From NCBI RefSeq assembly GCF_030551875.1, contig NZ_JAUOZU010000009.1, forward strand, positions 1 to 64,000: a DNA stretch of 64,000 nucleotides, given 5' to 3'. Within the stretch, counting starts at the first letter, position 1; every line of letters starts with the position of its first letter. The translations under genes and the position numbers were made by a program. The notes under the pieces were generated by a model, which saw only the letters and a list, made by a program, of their open reading frames with translations, was not told where the DNA came from and searched no databases. This DNA is from Fluviirhizobium alvei. GTDB lineage: Bacteria > Pseudomonadota > Alphaproteobacteria > Rhizobiales > Rhizobiaceae. Below are positions 41,385 to 51,558 of the stretch, in pieces.

Positions 41385-42203
41385 ATGAACAACAACAGCA
41401 GCAACGCGCGGTTCGGCTTCCTGATCCCGACGCTCTATATCATCTTCCTGATGATCCCGATCTACTGGCTCGTCAACATGAGCTTCAAGGACAACAACGA
41501 GATCACCTCCACCTTCTCGCTATGGCCACAAAGCCCGACGATCCGCAATTACGCCGTCATCTTTACCGATCCGTCCTGGTATAACGGCTATATCAATTCG
41601 ATCATCTATGTGGTGATGAACACGGTGATCTCGGTTCTGGCGGCGCTTCCGGCAGCCTATGCCTTCTCGCGCTACCGTTTTCTGGGCGACAAGCACCTGT
41701 TCTTCTGGCTCCTGACCAACCGCATGGCGCCACCGGCCGTCTTCGCGCTGCCCTTCTTCCAGCTCTATTCGGCCTTCGGCCTGATCGATACCCATATCGC
41801 GGTTGCGCTGGCCCACTGCCTGTTCAACGTGCCGCTGGCAGTCTGGATCCTCGAAGGCTTCATGTCGGGCGTACCGAAGGAGATCGACGAAACCGCCTAT
41901 ATCGACGGTTATTCGTTCCCGCGCTTCTTCGTGAAGATCTTCATGCCTCTGATCGCAAGTGGTATCGGTGTGGCTGCCTTCTTCTGCTTCATGTTCTCGT
42001 GGGTCGAGCTTCTGATCGCCCGTACCCTGACGACAACCGATGCCAAGCCGATTGCCGCGACCATGACGCGCACCGTCTCCGCCTCGGGCATGGACTGGGG
42101 TGTTCTGGCCGCGGCCGGTGTGCTGACCATCATTCCGGGTGCGCTCGTCATCTACTTTGTCCGCAATTATATCGCCAAGGGCTTTGCCCTGGGCCGCGTC
42201 TGA
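41385..42203 (+). CDS. glpQ: Glycerol ABC transporter permease GlpQ
   Basis: The 272-residue protein resembles MalG-type permeases. It has an N-terminal helix (FLIPTLYIIFLMIPIYWLV), the ALPAAYAFSRYRF segment, and the coupling loop PKEIDETAYIDGYSFPRFFVKIFMPL. It is the second transmembrane subunit of the glycerol importer. Confidence 0.92.
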   Translation: MNNNSSNARFGFLIPTLYIIFLMIPIYWLVNMSFKDNNEITSTFSLWPQSPTIRNYAVIFTDPSWYNGYINSIIYVVMNTVISVLAALPAAYAFSRYRFLGDKHLFFWLLTNRMAPPAVFALPFFQLYSAFGLIDTHIAVALAHCLFNVPLAVWILEGFMSGVPKEIDETAYIDGYSFPRFFVKIFMPLIASGIGVAAFFCFMFSWVELLIARTLTTTDAKPIAATMTRTVSASGMDWGVLAAAGVLTIIPGALVIYFVRNYIAKGFALGRV

Positions 42204-42213
42204 GGAGGGTTCG

Positions 42214-42495
42214 ATGGATTTCTCATGGATGGCCTGGACGCTGCCGACGGCGATCTTCTTTCTGGTGATCCTCGGCCTCATCCTGTCGATGGCCATTTGG
42301 GAGTATGTTTCGCCCGGCGGCAATCCAAGGGTCGGCATTCTCAAGTTCGAAACCACCCGCGGCGACCGCCTGTTCGTGTCGTTGCTCGGGTCGGCTTTCA
42401 TACATCTCGCTTGGTTGGGCCTCATCGGGCCGAACCTGTGGTGGGCTCTTGCCCTGTCAGTGGTCTACGCCATCGGCGTTTTCCGCTTCGTCTAG
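42214..42495 (+). CDS. glpU: Small membrane protein GlpU (DUF2160)
   Basis: The 93-residue protein (start MDFSWMAW after GAGGAGG) contains three hydrophobic segments: TAIFFLVILGLILSMAIW, LFVSLLGSAFIHLAWLGLIG and WWALALSVVYAIGVF. This matches the short DUF2160 protein conserved inside glycerol ABC transporter operons. Its exact function is not known; an accessory membrane subunit is likely. Confidence 0.88.
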   Translation: MDFSWMAWTLPTAIFFLVILGLILSMAIWEYVSPGGNPRVGILKFETTRGDRLFVSLLGSAFIHLAWLGLIGPNLWWALALSVVYAIGVFRFV

Positions 42496-42579
42496 GGTTG
42501 GAAAAGGCGGATGGCGGCGGGAGGTCGCCATCCTGGGACTGAAATCTACCTGCAATCGCAACCTTTAGGGAGGACAATC

Positions 42580-44301
42580 ATGCGAAAGCAACTTCTGACA
42601 ACGACTGCCGCCATGCTTCTGGCGATGACCGGCATCGCCTTTGCCGGCATGGACGAGGCCAAGCAGTTCCTCGACAAGGAAATTGGCGACCTGTCAGCGC
42701 TCGACCGCGCGGGCCAGGAAGCGGAAATGCAGTGGTTTGTCGATGCGGCCAAGCCGTTCTCGGGCATGGAAATCAAGGTCGTTTCCGAAACCATCACCAC
42801 GCACGAATATGAATCCAAGGTGCTGGCACCTGCCTTCACGGCAATCACCGGCATCAAGATCACCCATGACCTGATCGGCGAAGGCGACGTCGTCGAAAAG
42901 CTGCAGACCCAGATGCAGTCGGGCGAAAACATCTATGACGCCTACATCAACGACTCCGACCTGATCGGCACCCACTGGCGTTATCAGCAGGCCCGTTCGC
43001 TGACCGATTTCATGGCCAACGAAGGCAAGGACGTCACCAACCCGAACCTCGACATCAATGACTTCATCGGCAAGTCCTTCACGACTGCGCCGGATGGCAA
43101 GCTCTATCAGCTGCCCGACCAGCAGTTCGCCAACCTCTATTTCTTCCGTTACGACTGGTTCAACGACGAGAAGAACAAGGCCGATTTCAAGGCCAAGTAT
43201 GGCTACGATCTCGGCGTGCCGGTCAACTGGTCGGCCTATGAAGACATCGCCGAATTCTTCACCGGTCGCGAAATCGACGGCAAGAAAGTCTATGGTCACA
43301 TGGACTACGGCAAGAAGGATCCGTCTCTCGGCTGGCGTTTCACCGACGCCTGGCTCTCGATGGCCGGCAATGGCGACAAGGGCATTCCGAACGGTCTGCC
43401 GGTCGATGAATGGGGCATCAAGGTCGACGAGAATTCGCGCCCGGTCGGTTCCTGCGTTGCCCGCGGTGGCGACACCAACGGCCCGGCTTCGGTCTATGCG
43501 ATCGAGAAGTACCTGGAATGGATGAAGAAATATGCTCCGGCTGCGGCCAATGGCATGACCTTCTCGGAATCCGGCCCGGTTCCTTCGCAGGGTGAAATCG
43601 CCCAGCAGATGTTCACCTACACCGCCTTTACGGCTGATTTCGTCAAGGAAGGTTTGCCGGTCGTCAACGCCGACGGGACCCCGAAGTGGCGTTTCGCACC
43701 GAGCCCGCATGGCGTCTACTGGAAGGAAGGCATGAAGCTTGGCTATCAGGACGCCGGTTCCTGGACCTTGATGAAGTCGACCCCGGACGATCGCGCCAAG
43801 GCAGCCTGGCTCTATGCCCAGTTCGTTACGTCCAAGACGGTCGACGTCAAGAAGAGCCATGTCGGCCTGACCTTCATCCGTCAGTCGACGCTTGACCACA
43901 AGTCGTTCACCGAACGTGCACCGAAGCTCGGTGGTCTGATCGAGTTCTACCGCTCGCCGGCCCGCCTGCAATGGTCGCCGACCGGTACCAACGTTCCGGA
44001 CTATCCGAAGCTGGCTCAGCTCTGGTGGCAGGCGATCGGCGATGCCTCTTCCGGTGCCAAGACCGCACAGGAAGCTATGGACTCGCTCTGCGCCGAACAG
44101 GAGAAGGTGCTGCAGCGTCTTGAGCGTGCTGGCGTTCAGGGCGATATCGGACCGAAGCTCGCCGAAGAGCATGATCTCGCTTACTGGAACGCCGATGCCG
44201 TCAAGAACGGCCATCTCGCGCCGCAGCTGAAGATCGAGAACGAGAAGGAAAAGCCGCTGACGGTCAACTATGACGAACTCGTCAAGAGCTGGCAGAAGTA
44301 A
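42580..44301 (+). CDS. glpV: Glycerol ABC transporter substrate-binding protein GlpV
   Basis: The 573-residue protein has a Sec signal peptide (MRKQLLTTTAAMLLAMTG..., likely cut after IAFA near residue 22). The mature protein is a large solute-binding protein with EIKVVSETITTHEYESKVLAPAF near the N-terminus. In the periplasm it would capture glycerol for GlpPQST. The 84-bp gap from glpU and the AGGGAGG site give it strong independent initiation. Confidence 0.9.
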   Translation: MRKQLLTTTAAMLLAMTGIAFAGMDEAKQFLDKEIGDLSALDRAGQEAEMQWFVDAAKPFSGMEIKVVSETITTHEYESKVLAPAFTAITGIKITHDLIGEGDVVEKLQTQMQSGENIYDAYINDSDLIGTHWRYQQARSLTDFMANEGKDVTNPNLDINDFIGKSFTTAPDGKLYQLPDQQFANLYFFRYDWFNDEKNKADFKAKYGYDLGVPVNWSAYEDIAEFFTGREIDGKKVYGHMDYGKKDPSLGWRFTDAWLSMAGNGDKGIPNGLPVDEWGIKVDENSRPVGSCVARGGDTNGPASVYAIEKYLEWMKKYAPAAANGMTFSESGPVPSQGEIAQQMFTYTAFTADFVKEGLPVVNADGTPKWRFAPSPHGVYWKEGMKLGYQDAGSWTLMKSTPDDRAKAAWLYAQFVTSKTVDVKKSHVGLTFIRQSTLDHKSFTERAPKLGGLIEFYRSPARLQWSPTGTNVPDYPKLAQLWWQAIGDASSGAKTAQEAMDSLCAEQEKVLQRLERAGVQGDIGPKLAEEHDLAYWNADAVKNGHLAPQLKIENEKEKPLTVNYDELVKSWQK

Positions 44302-44322
44302 CGGCTGATTGCTAGAAGTCGA

Positions 44323-44350
44323 TGGCCGGGGCGGCAAACCGCCCCGGCCA
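44323..44350 (+). terminator. Strong hairpin between glpV and glpK
   Basis: A perfect 12-bp GC-rich stem (TGGCCGGGGCGG and its complement) with a CAAA loop is not followed by a T run. It is more likely an mRNA-stabilising or partial-termination hairpin that raises the binding protein over glpK than a full terminator. Confidence 0.65.
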
Positions 44351-44383
44351 CATTGCTGTCCGGAAAACAGGAGGGAGATCGTC

Positions 44384-45880
44384 ATGGCTGGTTACATTCT
44401 TGCTATCGACCAGGGCACCACATCAAGCCGCGCGGTTGTATTCGATGCCGACATGGCCATCGCCGGTGTGGGCCAGCAGGAGTTCACACAGCATTTTCCC
44501 GCTTCCGGATGGGTCGAGCATGATGCGAACGAAATCTGGCAAAGCGTGCTGGCGACCATTGAAACAGCACTCGCCAAGGCCGGCATCACCGCCGCCGGGA
44601 TTGCTGCGATCGGCATCACCAACCAGCGCGAAACCGTCGTCGTCTGGGACCGCAAGACGGGTGAACCGTTGCATCATGCCATTGTCTGGCAGGACCGTCG
44701 TTCGGCCCGGTTCTGCGATGAACTGAAAGGCCGCGGTCTCGAGCCGACCTTCACGGCCAAGACCGGTTTGCTGCTCGATCCCTATTTCTCCGGCACCAAG
44801 CTTGCCTGGCTGTTGCAGAATGTCGATGGCTTGAAGGCGCGCGCCGCTGCGGGCGAAGTCTGCTTCGGCACGGTGGACAGTTGGCTCATCTACAAGCTCA
44901 CGGGTGGGCGCGCCCATGTTACCGATGCCACCAATGCTTCGCGGACGCTGATCTACAATATCGCCGAAAACACCTGGGATGACGAACTCCTGTCGATCCT
45001 CGATATTCCGAAGGCAATGTTGCCGGAGGTAAAGGATTGCGCCGCCGATTTCGGTATCACCGATCCCGATACTCTGGGTGCCGCGATCCCGATCCTCGGT
45101 GTTGCCGGCGATCAGCAGGCTGCCGTGATCGGCAATGCCTGCTTCGAACCCGGCATGATGAAATCCACCTACGGCACCGGCTGCTTTGCGCTTCTGAACA
45201 CCGGCACCGATCGCGTGACCTCCACCAACCGGCTCCTGACGACGATCGCCTATCGCCTCGATGGCGTGACGACCTATGCGTTGGAAGGCTCGATCTTCAT
45301 CGCCGGCGCGGCCGTGCAGTGGCTGCGGGATGAGCTCGGCTTCATCAAGGTTTCGTCCGAGGTTGGAGCGCTGGCGGAAGGGGCCGATCCGGCGCAACGG
45401 GTCTATCTGGTTCCGGCTTTCACCGGTCTTGGGGCACCCTACTGGGATGCCGATGCGCGCGGTGCCATCTTCGGCCTCACGCGCAGCACAGGTCCCGCGG
45501 AATTTGCCCGTGCGGCGCTCGAAAGTGTCGCCTACCAGACCTACGATCTCCTGGAAGCGATGAAGAAGGACTGGCAGGGCCATGGTGCAACCACGGTTCT
45601 GCGCGTCGATGGCGGCATGGTGGCTTCCGACTGGACCATGCAGCGGCTCTCCGACATTCTCGATGCGTCTGTCGACCGGCCGACGCTTCTCGAAACCACC
45701 GTGCTCGGTGCGGCCTGGCTTGCAGGCTGGAAAGCCGGCGTCTGGCCCGATGCCAAGGGCTTTGCCGCTCGCTGGAAGCGTGATCGTCGCTTCGAGCCGG
45801 CCATGCAGGCCGATGATCGCCGCGAGGCAATCGCCGGCTGGCATGACAGCGTGTCGCGCTGCCTGACGAAGCGGAACTGA
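44384..45880 (+). CDS. glpK: Glycerol kinase
   Basis: The 498-residue enzyme starts [21 protein letters not shown] after GGAGGGAG. The FGGY family features are ATP-binding [41 protein letters not shown] and the C-terminal [11 protein letters not shown]. It phosphorylates glycerol as it enters and feeds GlpD. It closes the glycerol regulon; a hairpin follows at 45912. Confidence 0.95.
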   Translation: MAGYILAIDQGTTSSRAVVFDADMAIAGVGQQEFTQHFPASGWVEHDANEIWQSVLATIETALAKAGITAAGIAAIGITNQRETVVVWDRKTGEPLHHAIVWQDRRSARFCDELKGRGLEPTFTAKTGLLLDPYFSGTKLAWLLQNVDGLKARAAAGEVCFGTVDSWLIYKLTGGRAHVTDATNASRTLIYNIAENTWDDELLSILDIPKAMLPEVKDCAADFGITDPDTLGAAIPILGVAGDQQAAVIGNACFEPGMMKSTYGTGCFALLNTGTDRVTSTNRLLTTIAYRLDGVTTYALEGSIFIAGAAVQWLRDELGFIKVSSEVGALAEGADPAQRVYLVPAFTGLGAPYWDADARGAIFGLTRSTGPAEFARAALESVAYQTYDLLEAMKKDWQGHGATTVLRVDGGMVASDWTMQRLSDILDASVDRPTLLETTVLGAAWLAGWKAGVWPDAKGFAARWKRDRRFEPAMQADDRREAIAGWHDSVSRCLTKRN

Positions 45881-45911
45881 CCGCAGACAAACCTTCAATC
45901 CAATATCCGGA

Positions 45912-45932
45912 TCCCGGCGCATGACGCCGGGA
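45912..45932 (+). terminator. Hairpin after glpK
   Basis: An 8-bp stem TCCCGGCG / CGCCGGGA with a CATGA loop lies 31 bases past the stop. It lacks a T run, so read-through into the next gene is possible. Confidence 0.5.
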
Positions 45933-45943
45933 CGTCAACGCAT

Positions 45944-45959
45944 TTTCACGAATCTGAAA
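45944..45959. promoter_or_regulatory. Candidate IclR operator TTTCA-N6-TGAAA
   Basis: An inverted repeat with arms TTTCA and TGAAA lies 63 bases upstream of the bifunctional hydratase/dehydrogenase gene. The wider sequence ATTTTCACGAATCTGAAATT closely matches the site at 56872-56891 next to the iclR-type gene. Confidence 0.55.
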
Positions 45960-46022
45960 TTGCGGCGGCGGTCTGGATGCCGGCGCCAGGACATGCGAAG
46001 CGGTTCCAAACGGGAGGAGCCG

Positions 46023-48092
<2,070 letters not shown>

Positions 48093-48097
48093 CAACC

Positions 48098-48126
48098 AAA
48101 AGGCGCGGCCATCAACCGCGCCTTTT
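48098..48126. terminator. Bidirectional terminator between convergent genes
   Basis: The stem AAAAGGCGCGG / CCGCGCCTTTT with a 7-base loop is flanked by A and T runs, so it can end transcription from both sides. Confidence 0.88.
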
Positions 48127-48161
48127 CGTCTTGCAAATTGTCCGAAGCAAGAGGGGTTGGC

Positions 48162-48968
48162 CTAGCGGCCCTTGAATTGCGGCTTGGTGCCAGCCTTGAA
48201 AGCCTCGACGCCGATCATATAATCCTCTGTCTGTCCCGCCTGGCGTTGAAGCTCGGCCTCGAGCCTCAGTTGCGCTGCAAGGTCATTGCCGGCGGAAGCG
48301 TTGAAAGCCTGCTTCATCAAGGCAAAGCTCTGCGTCGGACGCTGGGCCAGATCGGCGGCCATGGTTTCGACGGTGGAAAGCAGGACATCGTCATCGACAA
48401 CATCCCAGATCATGCCCCAGTCCAATGCCTGTCCGGCCGAAACCGGTTCGGCCAGAATGGCGAGCGCACGGGCGCGGGCCTCTCCGATCAATCGGGGCAG
48501 GGTAAAGCTGCCGCCGGCATCCGGCACCAGGCCGATGCGGGAAAAGGACTGGATGAAGCGGGCCGAGCGGGCAGCAATCACGATGTCGCAGGCAAGTGCC
48601 AGGTTGGCACCGGCGCCTGCGGCCACACCGTTGACTGCGGCGAGGACAGGCTTTGGGGCCGAGCGGATCGCCATGATGAGTGGATTGTAATAGGTTTCGA
48701 GCGAAAGGCCGAGATCGGGCGCCTTGCCGGGCTCAAGTTTGCGTTCCTTCAGATCCTGTCCGGCGCAGAAGCCGCGCCCTGCACCCGTCAGAGCGATCGC
48801 ACGGCAGTCAGGATCCGCTGCCGCGCTATCGAAAGCGGCTTTGAGTTCGCGATGGAGCGGAACGGTGAAGGCGTTGAGCTTGTCGGGACGGTTGAGCGTA
48901 ATCACGACATAGCCGGGCTCGCGCCGGACCAGCACAACATCCTTTTCTTCGTGCGCTGTCATTTCCAT
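48162..48968 (-). CDS. Enoyl-CoA hydratase/isomerase (PaaG-like)
   Basis: The 268-residue crotonase-family protein has GRGFCAGQDLKERK (oxyanion hole), GVAAGAGANLALACD and IGLVPDAGGSFTLPRLIG. The residue in the last motif is Asp, and the first catalytic Glu of hydratases is replaced (GANLAL). This is the pattern of PaaG-type isomerases, which act on ring-derived or unsaturated acyl-CoA. It is the last gene of the IclR-linked operon and overlaps the small gene upstream by 10 bases. Confidence 0.85.
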   Translation of the reverse strand: MEMTAHEEKDVVLVRREPGYVVITLNRPDKLNAFTVPLHRELKAAFDSAAADPDCRAIALTGAGRGFCAGQDLKERKLEPGKAPDLGLSLETYYNPLIMAIRSAPKPVLAAVNGVAAGAGANLALACDIVIAARSARFIQSFSRIGLVPDAGGSFTLPRLIGEARARALAILAEPVSAGQALDWGMIWDVVDDDVLLSTVETMAADLAQRPTQSFALMKQAFNASAGNDLAAQLRLEAELQRQAGQTEDYMIGVEAFKAGTKPQFKGR

Positions 48969-49255
48969 TCGATATGCGCCTTGATCGACTGGGATTCGGC
49001 ATCGATCCAGCCATATTTTGCAGCTGCCGTCACCATGGCATCGAAACCTTGTCGCCAGGTCCCATCCGGGTCGTCGCCAGCCAGGTCGATAACCGTCTGC
49101 TGATCGATATAGGCGTGATCGTCGGCGATATAGCGAATGCCGGCGATTGCCGGCTGCGAGCCGGCTTCAAGCTGCTCAAACTGCAGTTTGAAGGCTTTGA
49201 AATTGTCGCGCTCGTCGAGCGCCAGCGTCTCATCGCCAGATTTGCGAACGATCAT
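48959..49255 (-). CDS. Small conserved-looking protein of unknown function in the acyl-CoA operon
   Basis: A 98-residue frame starts MIVRKSGDETLALDERDNFK and ends AHIEWK. It has no signal peptide or membrane segment and is acidic, with Asp-rich stretches such as IADDHAYIDQQ. It overlaps the upstream SDR gene by four bases (ATGA) and the downstream hydratase by ten, which strongly supports translation. I do not recognise a family. Confidence 0.7.
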   Translation of the reverse strand: MIVRKSGDETLALDERDNFKAFKLQFEQLEAGSQPAIAGIRYIADDHAYIDQQTVIDLAGDDPDGTWRQGFDAMVTAAAKYGWIDAESQSIKAHIEWK

Positions 49256-50862
49256 TGTGCAGCCTCCCGGACTGAGTTTTCTTCGATTTCGGCAGCATCG
49301 CCGGCATTTCCGAACGCCGTCCAGCCCCCATCGACATAGAGAATGGCACCATTGATGTAGGAGGCATCGTCCGAAGTGAGGAAGATGGCTGCGTCGGCGA
49401 TATCCTCGGGCTTGCCGAGCTCGCCCATCGGAATGCGCCGGCGGATCTTGCCGGAATCGATGCTGCCTGAGGCTTCCAGTGCCGCGACGCCGGGCGTGCG
49501 GATATAGCCCGGCGCGATCGTCGCGAGGCGGATCCCGTCCGGTCCGAGTTCGGCGGCGAGGCAGCGCGTAAGCATGTCGATGCCGGCTTTCGAGGCGCCA
49601 TAGGCATGCCGTGGCGCAAAGGGCAGGAACGTGTTGATCGAACCGATATTCAGAATGACGCCGCCCGGCTTCGTCATGAACCGAAGCGCTTCGCGGGAGG
49701 CGAGGAAGGCACCCGTAAGATTGATATCGAGCAGGCCCATAAGATAGGCGCTGTCCTGCTCCTCCACCGGCATGAACCGGTCGGCAATTGCAGCATTGTT
49801 GATGAGCACATCGATGCGCCCATGGAGGGTCTTGATCGCTGCAAAAGCGTCGATAACTGCCTGCTCGTCCGCCATGTCCACCTTGAGCGACAGGCACCGG
49901 TCGCCAAGAGCCTTTTCGGTCTCGCAGAGTTCCGTCTCGTCGCGATCCAGAATGACGACCTTGTCGCCCTTTGCCGCAAACGCCATCGCAATCGCCTTGC
50001 CGATGCCGCGGCCGCCACCGGTCACCACAACAACCTTGAAATTGTCGGACGGTGCAGGCTTTCCCAGTTCGGCTGCGGGTGTGCCGGAAACCGGCGGATG
50101 CGCTTCGCCCGGCTGGTTGAAGGTTGCCCAGCCGCCATCGACCGCAAGCACGCTACCTGTCACATAACGCGCCTTGTCGGAGGCCAGGAAGCGGGCTGCG
50201 GCTGCGATCTCGTCCGGTCGGGCCATACGCCCCATCGGAATACGCTGGCGAACCTTCGAGAGGTCTGCCTTGCCGTCGCGTTCGAGCCCGGCCACCATCG
50301 GCGTGCGCACGTAACCGGGGGCCACGGCTGCGACGCGAATGTTGCGATGCGCGAGTTCGCAAGCCAGCGATTTGGTGATCGAAACCACCCCAGCCTTGGA
50401 CGCAGCATAGGCGTTGCGTTTCGGGTTGGAAACGATACCGGCAAGCGAAGCGATATTGACGATGGCGCCACCTTCAGGGCCCATATGGCGCGCCACTTCG
50501 CGGGCGAGCAGCAATGGTCCGACAAGATTGACTGTCAGCGCGGCCCGGAAACCATCGGCAGTCGTGTCGACTGTCGCTGCCATGGTCGGTCCGAGTGCGG
50601 CATTGTTGACGAGTACATCAATGCGCCCGAAATGCTGGTGGATGGCCGCGATCGTGGCGACGATCTCCGCCTCGGAGCCAATATTGCAGGTAAAGGCTTC
50701 ATGGTCATCCTTGTCCAGGCTCGAAAGGGCGCCATTGAGGTCGGTGCCCTCAAGATCGACGGCGGCGATGCGGAACCCGTCTTCGGCCAGAAGCGCACAG
50801 AGCGAACGGCCAATGCCGCCCGCAGCACCGGTCACGATCGCGACCTTCTTGCTCATCATCAT
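49252..50862 (-). CDS. Fused tandem short-chain dehydrogenase (two SDR domains)
   Basis: The 536-residue protein (start MMMSKK, with GGAGGAG seven bases before) contains two complete SDR units. The first, residues about 1-252, has TGAAGGIG, NNAALG, NIASLAG and YAASKAG. The second, about 280-536, has TGGGRGIG, NNAAIA, NIGSINT and YGASKAG. They are joined by a Pro- and Ala-rich linker near residues 253-280. Both active sites look intact. Fusion suggests two successive oxidations or reductions of one intermediate. It overlaps the downstream small gene. Confidence 0.88.
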   Translation of the reverse strand: MMMSKKVAIVTGAAGGIGRSLCALLAEDGFRIAAVDLEGTDLNGALSSLDKDDHEAFTCNIGSEAEIVATIAAIHQHFGRIDVLVNNAALGPTMAATVDTTADGFRAALTVNLVGPLLLAREVARHMGPEGGAIVNIASLAGIVSNPKRNAYAASKAGVVSITKSLACELAHRNIRVAAVAPGYVRTPMVAGLERDGKADLSKVRQRIPMGRMARPDEIAAAARFLASDKARYVTGSVLAVDGGWATFNQPGEAHPPVSGTPAAELGKPAPSDNFKVVVVTGGGRGIGKAIAMAFAAKGDKVVILDRDETELCETEKALGDRCLSLKVDMADEQAVIDAFAAIKTLHGRIDVLINNAAIADRFMPVEEQDSAYLMGLLDINLTGAFLASREALRFMTKPGGVILNIGSINTFLPFAPRHAYGASKAGIDMLTRCLAAELGPDGIRLATIAPGYIRTPGVAALEASGSIDSGKIRRRIPMGELGKPEDIADAAIFLTSDDASYINGAILYVDGGWTAFGNAGDAAEIEENSVREAAQ

Positions 50863-50885
50863 TGTGGTCTCCTCCCGAATGACGA

Positions 50886-51437
50886 TTAACCGGCCGGCTG
50901 CAAGCGTCTGAACAGACCGTCCCGATAAAGCAGGACATCGTGATCGACCGATGTAACGCCGACGACACGCCCGATATAAAGATTGTGGCTGCCCGATGGA
51001 ATGCAATCCTCGACGACGCAATCGAAGGCCGCAACAGCGCCTTCGAGAACCGGCGATCCGGTCACCATCTCAGACCAGGTGGCACCGGCAAACCGTTCAT
51101 CCGGGCTCAACTTGGATGTCGAAAACAGTCGGGCGATGTTGTGCTGCTCGTCGGTCAGCATGTTGATCGCAAAGGCGCCACGTGCCGCGATGATTGCCTC
51201 GGCGCTGGCATTGCGATTGACGCAGACGAGCATTGTCGGCGGCTCGGTGGATACCGAACAGATTGCCGTTGCCGTCAGTCCATTGCGGATGTTTCCGTTG
51301 CGGGCGGTGATCACGCCCACCGGAGAAGCGAGCTGCCGCATGGCCATCTTGAATTCGGCTGCATCGACATTGGCGGGTGCGTTTGTATCGGCTCCCTCAT
51401 CTCGTCCGTGACTGCGGGCTTCCTGGCTGGCTGACAT
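50886..51437 (-). CDS. Flavin reductase (HpaC-like) without an obvious oxygenase partner nearby
   Basis: The 183-residue form (start MSASQEAR after GGAGGAGAG; a longer start at 51503 is possible) has KMAMRQLASPVGVITARNG, GLTATAICSVSTEPPTMLVCVNRNAS and NMLTDEQHNIARLFS. This is the flavin reductase pattern. It is 23 bases upstream of the double SDR. No two-component monooxygenase gene is seen within this operon, so its partner may lie outside the window or be one of the earlier monooxygenases. Confidence 0.85.
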   Translation of the reverse strand: MSASQEARSHGRDEGADTNAPANVDAAEFKMAMRQLASPVGVITARNGNIRNGLTATAICSVSTEPPTMLVCVNRNASAEAIIAARGAFAINMLTDEQHNIARLFSTSKLSPDERFAGATWSEMVTGSPVLEGAVAAFDCVVEDCIPSGSHNLYIGRVVGVTSVDHDVLLYRDGLFRRLQPAG

Positions 51438-51544
51438 CGGTCTCTCCTCCGTTATTCCCGAGTCTTGCAGTTCGGGCTTGTCGCTTTTTGCAGTCTGGCC
51501 CATCCTGCCGTGAAATCAATCGCTTCAGATAGCTGAACGAATGA

Positions 51545-51558
51545 TTCACGCATGTGAA
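51545..51558. promoter_or_regulatory. Weak third copy of the IclR-type repeat
   Basis: TTCA-N6-TGAA (CGCATG centre) overlaps the 3' end of the acyl-CoA synthetase gene, upstream of the flavin reductase. It resembles the sites at 45944 and 56874 but has shorter arms and lies partly in coding sequence. Confidence 0.25.

Noticed and set aside
42694-44385. 563-residue minus-strand open frame opposite glpV
   Set aside because: It is antisense to a clear binding protein with a signal peptide; a shadow frame.
44423-45922. 499-residue minus-strand open frame opposite glpK
   Set aside because: It is a mirror of the glycerol kinase gene without any family feature.
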